NCBI RefSeq assembly: GCF_030269605.1
Contig: NZ_BSTQ01000001.1
Location: 620,001 to 684,000 of the forward strand
DNA length: 64,000 bases
Direction: 5' to 3'
DNA from: Lentzea sp. NBRC 105346
GTDB lineage: Bacteria > Actinomycetota > Actinomycetes > Mycobacteriales > Pseudonocardiaceae
The notes beneath the pieces are model-generated. The model worked only from the letters and a program-made list of their open reading frames with translations, was not told the origin of the DNA and ran no database searches. Positions within the stretch are counted from its first letter, which is position 1. Each line of letters begins with the position of its first letter. Made by a program: the position numbers and the translations under genes. Shown in pieces: positions 8,817 through 17,483 of this stretch.

Positions 8817-9505
8817 ACGGCCTCCAGGACGAAGAACAGGAAGCACACGAAGGCTGTTCTGCCCGCGAGCTCCTCGGGGAACCGCTCGCGGGCACCCGGT
8901 GCCGGGTGTGGCTCGCTGATGACGGCCGTGCGGAAGCCCGCGGCAGTGAAGGCGTCGGTCATGGCGTGCAGCGGCCGATGCCAGTACGTCAGCACGGCTT
9001 TCTGGCCGTTGAAGACGTACTCGTCGGACCACTTGGTGATCGCGAAGTAGTCGGACTTGGGGTCGACCATCTTGAGGAGGATGGGGTGGTTGACCGACAT
9101 GATCAGCCGGCCGCCGGGCCGCAGCACGCGTCGCAGCTCGGCCAGTGGTGCGCTCCAGTCCTCCAGGTAGTGCAGCACGAGGGACGCGACGACATCGTCG
9201 AACGCGGCGTCGGGAAACGGCAGCGGTCGGCTGATGTCGGCGACCTGCAAGGCGGCGTCCGGACCCAGCCGCTGCCGGGCCAGCTCCACCATCTTGGCGC
9301 TGCGGTCGAAGCCGGTCACGGTGGCGCCCCGGTCGCGCAGAGCCGCGGTCAGGGGACCGGAGCCGCAGCCGGCGTCGAGGATTCGCCTGCCGGTCACGTC
9401 TCCGGCGAGGTCCAGGATCGCGGGCCGCGCGTAGTAGGCGTTGATGAGGCTGTGCTCGTTCTCGGCCGTGTACGCCTCGGCGAAGGTGTCGTAGTCGTTT
9501 TCCAT
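8813..9505 (-). CDS. Class I SAM-dependent methyltransferase
   Basis: Encodes 230 aa from the ATG at 9505, with AGGGAG at good spacing. Motif I is ILDAGCGSGPLT near residues 43-54. The acidic residue that follows is in GFDRSAKMVELA, and the post-I motif runs through FDDVVASLVLHYLEDW and LRRVLRPGGRL. This is the Methyltransf_11/25 fold acting on a small-molecule or unknown acceptor. It is paralogous to the gene at 36151-36840, including the shared LVLHYL.DWS.PL segment. A terminator-like hairpin separates it from the upstream secreted protein gene. Confidence 0.87.
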   Translation of the reverse strand: MENDYDTFAEAYTAENEHSLINAYYARPAILDLAGDVTGRRILDAGCGSGPLTAALRDRGATVTGFDRSAKMVELARQRLGPDAALQVADISRPLPFPDAAFDDVVASLVLHYLEDWSAPLAELRRVLRPGGRLIMSVNHPILLKMVDPKSDYFAITKWSDEYVFNGQKAVLTYWHRPLHAMTDAFTAAGFRTAVISEPHPAPGARERFPEELAGRTAFVCFLFFVLEAV

Positions 9506-9522
9506 GATCAGGCTCCCTGGTG

Positions 9523-9553
9523 AGGGGAACCCTTGCGGCACAAGGGTTCCCCT
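9523..9553 (-). terminator. Hairpin downstream of the secreted repeat protein gene
   Basis: Perfect 13-bp arms (9523-9535 and 9541-9553) around a 5-nt loop. It lies 11 nt past the stop of the leftward gene 9565-10500 and upstream of the methyltransferase start, so it probably separates two leftward transcripts. There is no T-run. Confidence 0.65.
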
Positions 9554-9564
9554 TCACGGATGGA

Positions 9565-10500
9565 TCAGCCGCGCCAGCGGACGCCGCGGCCGTGGGAGAC
9601 GCCCACGACGTTGTTGGAGCTGTTGACGGCCGAGGCGACGTTCACCGAGCCGTCGATGAGCAGGGGCGGCAGCGCGGTGGCCTGGCCGTCCTCCCAGCGC
9701 ACCGCCTGGGTCGTGCCATAGCGGGCCACGGAGCCGACGACGACGCCGTACTCGTTGATGCCCTCGGCGGAGCTGGACCGGGTGTCGAGCACGGTGCTGG
9801 TGCCGGTGTAGAGGTTCCAGCGCACCGCGTGGCCGTCGAGGGTGACGGAGATGTCGCCTCGGTCGTTCACCTTGTTCGCGGCGCTGACGCCGGTGCCCAG
9901 GCGGACGGTGGTGCCGTTCGACCAGGCCACGGCGTGCCGCTCACCGGCGGCGTTGGCGGACCAGCCGACGACCAGGCCTTCGGCGTTGACGCCGGTCGCT
10001 CCCGCCCGCGTGTCGTCGGGCAGCGGGGGCAGCAGGGACGGGCGCGAGCCGTCGGTGTTCCAGCGGACCGCGAACGAGTTGTACGAGTCGTCGCACGTTC
10101 CGACGATGACGCCACTGTCGTTGATGTCGTTGGCAGCGCACTGCTTTGCGGGCCCCGGCAGCCAGTCGATGTCGCCGTTGGTGTTCCAGCGCACGGCCCG
10201 GATGCCGGACTGGCCGACGACGACCCCGTTGTTGTTGATCGCCCTGGCGTTGGCGTTCAGGTCGGCGTCGAACGTGCCGAGGTCCACGGCGCTCCCGTTC
10301 GCGTACCACTTGACGGCGCGGTCGGCGGTGCGGCCGACGATGACGTCGTGGTCGTTGATGTCGGCCGGGTAGCCGATGCTGCCGTCAGGTGCCTTCTCGA
10401 GCTCGAAGACGTACGGCTCAGCGGACGCCGAGGTGGTGGACAGGGACAGGGCAAGGAGGCCGAGCGCGACGGTCGCACCCAGCTTTCTGCTGGTAGTCAA
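9565..10500 (-). CDS. Secreted HAF-like repeat protein
   Basis: Encodes 311 aa. The start is an unusual TTG at 10500 with GGGGGA about 6 nt upstream; no ATG or GTG lies nearby in frame. A signal peptide (RKLGATVALGLLALSLSTTSASA) ends near residue 27. The mature protein is built from about six repeats of the form IND.G.VVG......AVRW, each about 40 residues. These match the 'HAF family' extracellular repeats and predict a small beta-propeller. The protein is exported and likely structural or binding, and no catalytic residues are evident. It diverges from the hydrolase at 10562. Confidence 0.75.
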   Translation of the reverse strand: MTTSRKLGATVALGLLALSLSTTSASAEPYVFELEKAPDGSIGYPADINDHDVIVGRTADRAVKWYANGSAVDLGTFDADLNANARAINNNGVVVGQSGIRAVRWNTNGDIDWLPGPAKQCAANDINDSGVIVGTCDDSYNSFAVRWNTDGSRPSLLPPLPDDTRAGATGVNAEGLVVGWSANAAGERHAVAWSNGTTVRLGTGVSAANKVNDRGDISVTLDGHAVRWNLYTGTSTVLDTRSSSAEGINEYGVVVGSVARYGTTQAVRWEDGQATALPPLLIDGSVNVASAVNSSNNVVGVSHGRGVRWRG

Positions 10501-10561
10501 GATGAATCCCCCAGGATTGTTTGTGACTCACGATCAACCTTACCGGTGAAATACTCCTGGC

Positions 10562-11371
10562 GTGGCTGAACGGATCATCGTGGCCAACGGGGTCGAGCTG
10601 TGCGTGGAGACGTTCGGCCGGCCGACCGACGACGCGATCCTGCTGATTCACGGCGCGTCGGCCTCGATGCTGTGGTGGGAGGACGAGCTCTGCGAGCGGA
10701 TCGCGGCCGGGCGCCGGTACGTGATCCGGTTCGACAACCGGGACACGGGACGTTCGGTCAGCTACCCGGCGGGCGAGCCCGGCTACACGCTCGGCGACCT
10801 GGTGGACGACGCGATCGGTGTCCTCGACGAGCTGCACGTCGCTCGTGCGCACCTGGTCGGGCGGTCGATGGCCGGGGCGACGGTGCTCAAGGCGGCGCAG
10901 CTGTATCCGCGGCGCGTGCAGACGTTGACGCTCGTCACGACGACGTCGGGCGAGGAGGGGCTCTCGCCGATGGCTCCGGAGTTCGTCGAGTACGTGAGGC
11001 GAACGCCGTACGACATCGTCGAACACCTGGTCGGGTTGATGCGGGTGTACTCGAACAACTCCCCGTTTTTCGACGAACACGCGGTGCGCGCACTGTGCAA
11101 ACGGGACATCGCGCGCACCAACGACATCGCGGCGTGCCTGACGAACCACTTCCTGATCGACTTCGGTGAGCCGCCCGACCTGACGGAGATCTACAAGCCG
11201 GTGCTGGTGGTGCACGGCGACAGCGACCCGGTGTTCCCGCTGGACCACGGGTACGCGTTGATCGACGCGCTGCCGCTGGCGGCGTTGCTGGTGCTGGAGC
11301 ACACCGGGCACGAACTGCCCCGCTACACGTGGGACCGGTTCGTGCCGGCGTTGCTGCATCACACGGTCTGA
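10562..11371 (+). CDS. Alpha/beta hydrolase
   Basis: Encodes 269 aa from GTG. The nucleophile is Ser102 in VGRSMAGA, with Asp in VHGDSDPVFPLDH and His in EHTGHELPR. It shares the ETFG, CER.AA, RYVIRFD.RDTGRS and EPGYT segments with the hydrolase at 6478-7293, so the two are paralogues about 4 kb apart. The elbow here reads SMAG where the paralogue has SMGG. Its last 13 bp overlap the convergent PrmC-like gene. Substrate unknown. Confidence 0.85.
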   Translation: MAERIIVANGVELCVETFGRPTDDAILLIHGASASMLWWEDELCERIAAGRRYVIRFDNRDTGRSVSYPAGEPGYTLGDLVDDAIGVLDELHVARAHLVGRSMAGATVLKAAQLYPRRVQTLTLVTTTSGEEGLSPMAPEFVEYVRRTPYDIVEHLVGLMRVYSNNSPFFDEHAVRALCKRDIARTNDIAACLTNHFLIDFGEPPDLTEIYKPVLVVHGDSDPVFPLDHGYALIDALPLAALLVLEHTGHELPRYTWDRFVPALLHHTV

Positions 11372-12108
11372 CCGATCACCACCGTCGCGTCCTCTTCGGA
11401 CAGTACGCGCGCCGCCAAACCCGCCTGGGCGAAGCATTCCCGCAAAGCCGGGGCCTGGACGACCGAGGTCTCGATCAGCAGATGGCCGCCCGGCGCGAGC
11501 CACGACGGCGCCTCGCGGGCGACGCGGCGCTGGATGTCGAGCCCGTCGGTGCCGCCGTCGAGAGCCACCAGCGGTTCGTGGTCGCGTGCCTCGGGCGGCA
11601 TGAGCGGGATGGCCGATGTGGGCACGTACGGCGCGTTGACGACGAGCACGGAGATGGTGCCGCGCAACGACTCCGGCAACGCCGCGTACAGGTCGCCCTC
11701 GAAGACGCGTGGCAGGTTGCGTCGCGCGCAGCGCACGGCGGCGGGGTCGACGTCGGCCGCGTACACCGAGGAGAACGGGCGCGCGGCGAGCAGTGCGGCG
11801 CCGACCGCGCCCGAGCCGCAGCACAGGTCGACGATCACCGCGTCGTCCGCGGCGACCGAAAGTGCCTGGCGCACCAGGAACTCCGTGCGGCGGCGCGGGA
11901 CGAACACTCCGGGGTCGACGGCCACGCGCAGGCCGCAGAACTCGGCCCAGCCGAGCACGTGTTCCAGCGGCAGGCCCTCGACGCGCCGTTCGACCATGTC
12001 GTCGAGCTCGGCGGTGCTCCGTGCGGTGGAGATCAGCAGGCGGGCCTCGTCCTCGGCGAACACGCAGCCGGCCGCGCGCAGCCGCGCGACCACAGTGTCC
12101 TCACGCAT
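11359..12108 (-). CDS. PrmC-related N5-glutamine methyltransferase family protein
   Basis: Encodes 249 aa. Motif I is VIVDLCCGSGAVGAAL. The catalytic loop reads VVNAPYVPT, the NPPY-type motif of glutamine/adenine methyltransferases with Ala for the first Pro, as in the PrmC-related group TIGR03704. PLEHVLGWAEFCGL and VPRRRTEFLV match the N-terminal substrate region of PrmC. It is probably a paralogue of the release-factor methylase whose target may differ. The ATG overlaps the stop of the upstream tetR gene by 8 nt, so the two are translated from one mRNA. Confidence 0.83.
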   Translation of the reverse strand: MREDTVVARLRAAGCVFAEDEARLLISTARSTAELDDMVERRVEGLPLEHVLGWAEFCGLRVAVDPGVFVPRRRTEFLVRQALSVAADDAVIVDLCCGSGAVGAALLAARPFSSVYAADVDPAAVRCARRNLPRVFEGDLYAALPESLRGTISVLVVNAPYVPTSAIPLMPPEARDHEPLVALDGGTDGLDIQRRVAREAPSWLAPGGHLLIETSVVQAPALRECFAQAGLAARVLSEEDATVVIGQTV

Positions 12109-12661
12109 CGATGCCCAGATCCGATATACCCAGCGCGGACATGGCCGCCTCGACGGAGGCCTCGCGCAGCTCGTCCTCGGGCGCGGTCGGGAACTGCACG
12201 GTGCAGTCCTGCATGCCGCCGAGCGCGACGACGGCGCGGGTGGCCTGGCGCAGTGTGGGTTCCTGGCCCCAGATGAGCACGGCGAGGCGTTCGCGCCAGG
12301 TGACGACGCGTTCGATCAGGCCGAGCTCGTTGAGTGTGGTCAGCTCGGTGAGCAGCAGCATGATGTCGAGCCGGTGGCGGTAGTGGAAGTCGAAGAACCC
12401 CTCCAGCAGCTCGCGCGGGGTGACCGAGTCGCGCTGTTCCATCTCGAGCAGGAACGCCTCGCCGTCGTCGATGACCGGCTGCACGATGCTGCGGACCAGC
12501 TCCTCGCGCGAGGCGAAGTGGTAGTAGAGCGCGGGCTTGGTGAGGCCGAGCTCGTCGGCGATCTCCTGGAGGCTGGTCTTCTGCACGCCCTTCTGGGCGA
12601 ACAGCCCGCGCGCGACGGCGAGGATGCGCTGCTTGGTGTCTGACGGTCGTGGCACGGTCAC
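12101..12661 (-). CDS. TetR/AcrR family transcriptional regulator
   Basis: Encodes 186 aa. The N-terminal helix-turn-helix covers about residues 8-55, with LQEIADELGLTKPALYYHF as its recognition region and the usual ILAVARGLFAQKGV helix before it. The C-terminal half is a ligand and dimer domain of unknown specificity. The likely start is a GTG at 12661 with no Shine-Dalgarno, and a second GTG at 12655 is possible. Two TetR-type palindromes occupy the 74-bp gap to the divergent flavin monooxygenase. This suggests it represses both that gene and itself, lifted by a small hydrophobic ligand. Confidence 0.9.
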   Translation of the reverse strand: MTVPRPSDTKQRILAVARGLFAQKGVQKTSLQEIADELGLTKPALYYHFASREELVRSIVQPVIDDGEAFLLEMEQRDSVTPRELLEGFFDFHYRHRLDIMLLLTELTTLNELGLIERVVTWRERLAVLIWGQEPTLRQATRAVVALGGMQDCTVQFPTAPEDELREASVEAAMSALGISDLGIDA

Positions 12662-12673
12662 AGAATAACTGAC

Positions 12674-12687
12674 TTACCGGAAGGTAA
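12674..12687. promoter_or_regulatory. TetR-type operator candidate O1
   Basis: TTACC and GGTAA arms flank a GGAA spacer, between the divergent tetR and monooxygenase genes. Its reverse complement matches O2 at 13 of 14 positions. Its position next to the tetR start suggests autoregulation. Confidence 0.65.
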
Positions 12688-12701
12688 AAACCGGTGTAGT
12701 C

Positions 12702-12715
12702 TTACCTTCCGTTAA
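12702..12715. promoter_or_regulatory. TetR-type operator candidate O2
   Basis: TTACC-TTCC-GTTAA is the inverted copy of O1 with one change, centred 28 bp from it and 20 bp before the monooxygenase ATG. Two near-identical sites in one divergent promoter are typical of a TetR repressor binding as paired dimers. Confidence 0.65.
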
Positions 12716-12735
12716 GTAAGCGGAAGGGGGATGAC

Positions 12736-13953
12736 ATGCGGATTCTCATCTCGGGGGCGAGCATCGCCGGCCCGGTGCTCGCCTACTGGCTGACGCGGTA
12801 CGGGCACGGGGTGACCGTGGTGGAGCGGTCGCCGGTGCTGCGCAAGACCGGCGGGCACGCGGTCGACCTGTTCGGGCCCGCGATGGAGATCTCGGAGCGC
12901 ATGGGGGTGCTGCCGAAGATCGAGTCCATGGCCACCGGCACCGACCGGATGACCGTGTACCGCGACGGCGTGCGCAAGCCGACCACGGTCGACCTGACGA
13001 AGATCTTCCAGGCCACCTCGGACCGGCACGTCGAGATCATGCGCGACGACCTGAGCGAGATCTACTACGACGCCACCTTGAACGACGTCGAGTACGTGTT
13101 CGGCGACTCGATCACCTCGATCTCCGCCGATGGTGAGGTGTCGTTCGACAATGCCGAACAGCGTTCGTTCGACCTCGTCGTCGGCGCGGACGGGTTGCAC
13201 TCCAACGTGCGCAACCTGGTGTTCGGTGAGGTCGACAAGCACTGGATCGGCGCGTATCTCGCGGTGTTGTCGGTGCCGAACACCGCCGGGCTCGCGGGCG
13301 AGATGCTCGGGCACCTGGCGGTCGGCCGCATGGTGGGCATCTACGGCGCCCGGCACCTGGGCGACGCGCGCGTGGTGATGTTGTTCCGCACCGGCCAGGA
13401 GCTGGACTACCACTACCGCGACACCGCGCGGCAGAAGCAGCTGCTGCGCGAGCAGCTCGCGGGGATGCACCCGGACGTGGACGGCTGGCTGGCGCAGCTG
13501 GACGACGGCGGCGCGTTCTACTTCGACTCGATCACCCAGCTGCGGCAGGACACGTGGTCGCGCGGCCGGGTCACGCTGGTCGGCGACGCGGCCTACTGCC
13601 CCGGCCCGGCGGTCGGCGGCAGCACGAGCATCGCGGTGATCGGCGCCTACGTGCTGGCCGGCGAGATCGCGCGGGCCGGTACCGACCACGCGAAGGCGTT
13701 CGCCGCCTACGAACGGGAGATGCTGCCGCTGGTGCGGGAGAGCCGGAAGATGGCCGCCACGATGGCGAAGACGATCATCCCGTCCTCGAGGTTCGGGATG
13801 TGGGCGCTGAGCCGGGGCGCGCAGCTCGTGACGGCGTTGCCCACGCCGGTCGCGCGGTGGCTGGCGAAGCTCAACTCCGGCGGCCTGCGGTCGCTGGACG
13901 AGTTCGTCGTACAGGACTACTCAAGTAGGTCAGATTCTGTCACCCATGCGTGA
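12736..13953 (+). CDS. FAD-dependent monooxygenase (PHBH/TetX-like)
   Basis: Encodes 405 aa, ATG with GGAAGGGGG upstream. The dinucleotide-binding motif is GASIAGP (residues 7-13), then VVERSPVLRKTGG. The second FAD motif is VGDAAYCPGP with Asp284, and GADG.HS.VR near residue 150 is the DG-type motif. These define a class A flavin monooxygenase that hydroxylates an aromatic or polyketide-like substrate using NAD(P)H. The protein is cytosolic. It is divergent from tetR with two shared operators, an arrangement typical of inducible detoxification. The stop lies inside a palindrome just before the WYL regulator gene. Confidence 0.9.
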   Translation: MRILISGASIAGPVLAYWLTRYGHGVTVVERSPVLRKTGGHAVDLFGPAMEISERMGVLPKIESMATGTDRMTVYRDGVRKPTTVDLTKIFQATSDRHVEIMRDDLSEIYYDATLNDVEYVFGDSITSISADGEVSFDNAEQRSFDLVVGADGLHSNVRNLVFGEVDKHWIGAYLAVLSVPNTAGLAGEMLGHLAVGRMVGIYGARHLGDARVVMLFRTGQELDYHYRDTARQKQLLREQLAGMHPDVDGWLAQLDDGGAFYFDSITQLRQDTWSRGRVTLVGDAAYCPGPAVGGSTSIAVIGAYVLAGEIARAGTDHAKAFAAYEREMLPLVRESRKMAATMAKTIIPSSRFGMWALSRGAQLVTALPTPVARWLAKLNSGGLRSLDEFVVQDYSSRSDSVTHA

Positions 13954-13955
13954 CA
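13938..13955. promoter_or_regulatory. TGTCAC-N6-GTGACA palindrome, candidate operator of the WYL regulator
   Basis: Perfect 6-bp arms with a 6-nt spacer. The site covers the monooxygenase stop codon and lies 10 bp before the ATG of the WYL-domain regulator. That is a good position for autorepression, or for control of read-through from the monooxygenase gene. Confidence 0.5.
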
Positions 13956-13965
13956 TGCTCGGCCC

Positions 13966-14889
13966 ATGACCGACACGCCCGCCCGGCTGCTGCGCCTGTT
14001 GTCGTTGCTGCAGACACCACGCGAGTGGCCGGGCAGCGAGCTCGCCGACCGGCTCGGCGTCAGCATGCGCACGGTGCGCCGCGACGTCGACCGGTTGCGG
14101 GAGCTGGGCTATCCGGTCGAGGCGACGATGGGCGCGCTCGGCGGATATCGGCTGGTGGCGGGCACGGCGATGCCGCCGCTGCTGCTGGAGGACGACGAGG
14201 CGGTCGCGATCGCGGTCGGCCTGCGTTCGGCGCACGCGGTGGGCGGCGTCGAGGAGGCGGCGGTGCGGGCGCTGGCGAAGCTGGAGCAGGTGCTGCCGTC
14301 GCGGCTGCGGCGGCGGGTGGCGAACCTGCACGCGGCGACCGTGCCGATCGCGCAGGACGGGCCGGTGGTGGATCCCGAGGTGCTCACGACGATCTCCGGC
14401 GCGATCGCGAACCGGGAACGGCTGCGGTTCGCCTATCGCGCGAATTCCAGCGACGAAAAGCGGCACACCGAGCCGCATCGGCTGGTGTCGGCGGGCCGCC
14501 GCTGGTATCTGCTGGCGTTCGACCTGCGGCGCGATGACTGGCGGATCTTCCGGGTGGATCGGATGGCGGAGCCGTTCCCGACCGGTGCCCGTGCGACGCC
14601 ACGGGAGCTGCCCGCGGACGCGGTCACCTACTTCACGCGGCGGATGTACTCCTCGGCACCGGTCTACGAGGCGGACCTGACGCTGCACACGGCCGCGTCG
14701 AACGTGCCGGACGGGGTCGGCGAGGTGACGCCGGTCGGCGACACGTCGTGCCGGCTGCGGATGGGTGCGGACACCCTGGACTGGCTGGCGCTGCGGGTGA
14801 TCCAGCTGGGCTGTGACTTCGAGGTGCACTCGCCGCCCGAGCTCGTGGCGCGCTGCCACGAGCTCGGGCGGCGACTGTCAGACGCTTAG
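13966..14889 (+). CDS. HTH/WYL-domain transcriptional regulator (YafY family)
   Basis: Encodes 307 aa. The N-terminal winged helix (residues 1-60) reads [31 protein letters not shown] and [10 protein letters not shown]. The WYL domain lies in the second half, with [29 protein letters not shown]-type C-terminal domain ends the protein. WYL proteins sense a ligand, often nucleic acid or a small molecule, and usually regulate a neighbouring gene. Only 12 bp separate it from the flavin monooxygenase, so the two probably share regulation. Its 3' end overlaps the convergent M14 peptidase by 4 nt. Confidence 0.9.
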   Translation: MTDTPARLLRLLSLLQTPREWPGSELADRLGVSMRTVRRDVDRLRELGYPVEATMGALGGYRLVAGTAMPPLLLEDDEAVAIAVGLRSAHAVGGVEEAAVRALAKLEQVLPSRLRRRVANLHAATVPIAQDGPVVDPEVLTTISGAIANRERLRFAYRANSSDEKRHTEPHRLVSAGRRWYLLAFDLRRDDWRIFRVDRMAEPFPTGARATPRELPADAVTYFTRRMYSSAPVYEADLTLHTAASNVPDGVGEVTPVGDTSCRLRMGADTLDWLALRVIQLGCDFEVHSPPELVARCHELGRRLSDA

Positions 14890-16526
14890 AACTGCAGGCT
14901 CCACTTGTCGAGGAACCCGGTGTCCTGGGCGTAGTTGTCCTTCACCCGCAGTTTCCACGTGCCGTTGGCGACCTCGCTGGAGGCGTCGACCGTGAAGGTC
15001 TGCAGCACGTTGTCCGCGCCGTCGCCGGTGGCGTAGTTCTTCAGCAGGTAGGTCGTGCCGTCCGGGGCGACCAGGTCGATGCGCAGGTCACCGCGGTAGG
15101 TGTGCTTGATGTCGACACCGACCTTGAGCGTGGCCGGCGCGTTGCCGGTCACGCCGGCCACGGTGACCGGCGACTCGATCTGGGCGAAGTCGCCGATCTG
15201 GAAGTCCGCGGCGTTCTCGAAGTACTTGCCGGGCGGGGTGGTGACGCCGCAGTACTGCTGTTCCTTGCCGATCGCCTCGTACGGGCAGTCGGCGCGGTCG
15301 AGCAGCTGCAGCACGGCGTCCTTGTTGCGCGAGGTCTGCGCGGGGATGACCTCGTCGGGCGGGTAGAACCCGCCGCCGCCGGACCCGCCGGGGTACATCT
15401 CGAAGGTGTAGGCGAACACGCCCTGGGTGCCCCACAGCCAGTCGGGGATGGTGCCGTCGGTGATGTAGAGGTCGCTGGACTGTTCGGGGGTGTAGCCGTT
15501 GGACTGCGCCATCGACCGCCCGATGGTGGCGAACGTGTCGTGCTGGTCCTGCGTGAGGCCCGGCGCGATGTCGTCGTAGGTCCAGCCCCACGGCCACAGG
15601 ATCAGCTCGCTGTAGGTGTGGAAGTCGATGGACGCGGTGATCTGCTGCTTGCCGCCGACGTTGCGGCCGCGCACGAAGTCGGCGACGACCTTCACCTCGG
15701 GCGCGGACTCGGCGCTGGGACCGCGGTAGGTCTCACTGCCGGTGCTGCCACTGGAACCGCCGCAGCAGCCCCACTTGTAGTTCCAGTTGCGGTTGAGGTC
15801 GGTGCCGACGTTGGCCGAACCGGCGTTGGGCTGCCGGTTCTTGCGCCACGACCGGTAGCTGCCGGTGGCGATGTCGTACTCACCGCCGTCGGGGTTGACG
15901 TCCGGGACGATCCAGATCTCGCGGGTGTTCACCAGGTCGCGCACGCGGGTCTCGGTGCTCTCGGTGAACTGGTGGATCAGGTAGAGCGCCATCTCGACGG
16001 TCAGGTGCTCGCGCGCGTGCTGGTGCGCGGTGAACAGCACCTCGGGCTCGTTCTCGTCGGTCGCGACGTTGTCGCTGATCTTGAGCGCGATGATGTCGCG
16101 GTTCTCGTAGGACTTGCCGATGACCTGCTTGGTGATCAGGTCCGGGTGGGCCGCGACGACCTGGTTGATCTCCGCGGTCATCTCGGCGTAGTTGTGGTAG
16201 TTCGCGTCGGCGGCCGGGAAGTCGAACGGCCCGACGTCCGCGCCCGCCTCCAGGCGCTTGGGGACCTCGACGACGTCGAAGCCCTGTTGCCGCAGCGTGC
16301 GGACCTCGGCGCCGGTCGCGGTGATCACGACGACGCCGTGCTCCTCGACCTCGTCGATGGCGGCACCGGCCTTCGCGATCTGGCTGCGTTGTTCGACGGT
16401 GCGCACGCCACTGACGGCGTACTGCGTGGACTTCGTGTCACCGGGCGCCGCGCCACCGGGGGTGGTGATCGCGAGGACCGTGATCGCGGCGGCGGCCGCG
16501 GCGAGCAGGGATCTGCGTCTTCTCAT
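14886..16526 (-). CDS. Secreted M14 zinc carboxypeptidase with C-terminal P domain
   Basis: Encodes 546 aa from the ATG at 16526 (MRRRRSLL), with AAGGGG 8 nt upstream. A signal peptide ends near GGAAPG around residue 27, and a propeptide follows to about residue 110. Zinc ligands are His170 and Glu173 in HAREH and His303 in DFHTYSEL. The catalytic Glu is residue 376 in [18 protein letters not shown] supplies the substrate-binding Asn/Arg. Residues of about 430-546 form a proprotein-convertase P domain ending [10 protein letters not shown]. This is a carboxypeptidase T-like exported enzyme that trims peptides outside the cell. Confidence 0.93.
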   Translation of the reverse strand: MRRRRSLLAAAAAAITVLAITTPGGAAPGDTKSTQYAVSGVRTVEQRSQIAKAGAAIDEVEEHGVVVITATGAEVRTLRQQGFDVVEVPKRLEAGADVGPFDFPAADANYHNYAEMTAEINQVVAAHPDLITKQVIGKSYENRDIIALKISDNVATDENEPEVLFTAHQHAREHLTVEMALYLIHQFTESTETRVRDLVNTREIWIVPDVNPDGGEYDIATGSYRSWRKNRQPNAGSANVGTDLNRNWNYKWGCCGGSSGSTGSETYRGPSAESAPEVKVVADFVRGRNVGGKQQITASIDFHTYSELILWPWGWTYDDIAPGLTQDQHDTFATIGRSMAQSNGYTPEQSSDLYITDGTIPDWLWGTQGVFAYTFEMYPGGSGGGGFYPPDEVIPAQTSRNKDAVLQLLDRADCPYEAIGKEQQYCGVTTPPGKYFENAADFQIGDFAQIESPVTVAGVTGNAPATLKVGVDIKHTYRGDLRIDLVAPDGTTYLLKNYATGDGADNVLQTFTVDASSEVANGTWKLRVKDNYAQDTGFLDKWSLQF

Positions 16527-16645
16527 GGGTGTTACCCCTTCTGACCATGGCAGGGACATGGACCTGAAAGAGATGTAAATGCCTGGTGGGCCCGTCTGTC
16601 ATCCGCCATCCGAAGGGGACCATCTGGTGGAACGAATTTCTGTTA

Positions 16646-16657
16646 TGCCAATTGGCA
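16646..16657. promoter_or_regulatory. Perfect 12-bp palindrome upstream of the RNA ligase gene
   Basis: TGCCAATTGGCA lies 22 bp before the GTG of the RNA-ligase fusion gene, within the 153-bp divergent region shared with the M14 peptidase gene. The spacing fits an operator overlapping a promoter. The fusion protein's own ribbon-helix-helix-like N-terminus is an obvious candidate to bind it. Confidence 0.45.
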
Positions 16658-16679
16658 ACAGTCGGGTAGGGTCTCCGTC

Positions 16680-17477
16680 GTGACACGGGGACGACCGCGC
16701 AAGGACCCGGAGACGCTGCAGCGATGGACCCCGCCCGAGGGGTGGTCGCGACTGGTCGCCTGGATCTCGCCGGAGGAGAAGAAGGCGCTCAAGCACGTCG
16801 CGGTGGACGCGAACGTGTCGGTGGCCGACCTGGTCCGGTCGCTGGCGAGTGGGCTCGCGAACGGGGTGATCACGCACGAGGAACTACTGGGGCACGTCAA
16901 CAGGGGGAAACGGGTCATGGAGAAGATCCCGACGCTCTTCGAGAGAGACGAGCGGTTCAAGGTCGTCGACCGGCCGCGCGCCGAGTGCGCGTGGGTGTTC
17001 GACGGAGCCGGGGTGGGGACGGAGAAGCTCGACGGGACCAACGTCCGGCTCACCGTCCGCGCCGGGCAGTTGGTGCGGGTAGAGAAGCGGCGCAACCCGT
17101 CGAAGGCGCAGAAAGCGCAGGGGATCGTCGACGGCTGGTACGTCGACACCGTGGCGGACGCCGCCGAGGACAAGTGGATCCTGACGGCGGCGAACAACAC
17201 CGACGTGTCGGCGTGGCCGGACGGGGAGCACCCGTGTGAGGCGCTCGGGCCGCGTATCCAGGGCAACGCGCTGGCGTTGGACGAGCACCTGTGCGTGCCG
17301 TTCAACACCGCGGCGCCGGTGTTCACGGAGGTGCCGCGCACGTACGGCGAGCTGCGGGACTTCCTCGCGGAGCTGGACAGCCGCTACGCGCCGGGGCACC
17401 TGGCCGAGGGGATCGTGTTCCACCACCCGGACGGGCGGCGGGCGAAGATCAAGCGCAAGGACTTCCCGGCTGCCTGA
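16680..17477 (+). CDS. RNA ligase family protein with an N-terminal DNA-binding-like extension
   Basis: Encodes 265 aa. From residue 80 (MEKIPTLFERDERFKV) the protein matches DUF5565-type RNA ligases. Motif I is TEKLDGTNVRL with nucleophile Lys116, and motif V is KIKRKDF near the C-terminus. The 79 extra residues begin with an AT-hook-like RGRPRK and continue WSRLVAWISPEEKKALKHVA, then VSVADLVRSLASGL. That pattern fits a ribbon-helix-helix DNA-binding domain. No stop separates the two parts, but AGGGGG lies just before the internal ATG at 16917, so a separate ligase-only product is possible. A 26-bp-stem hairpin follows. Confidence 0.75.
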   Translation: MTRGRPRKDPETLQRWTPPEGWSRLVAWISPEEKKALKHVAVDANVSVADLVRSLASGLANGVITHEELLGHVNRGKRVMEKIPTLFERDERFKVVDRPRAECAWVFDGAGVGTEKLDGTNVRLTVRAGQLVRVEKRRNPSKAQKAQGIVDGWYVDTVADAAEDKWILTAANNTDVSAWPDGEHPCEALGPRIQGNALALDEHLCVPFNTAAPVFTEVPRTYGELRDFLAELDSRYAPGHLAEGIVFHHPDGRRAKIKRKDFPAA

Positions 17478-17483
17478 CCGTTT

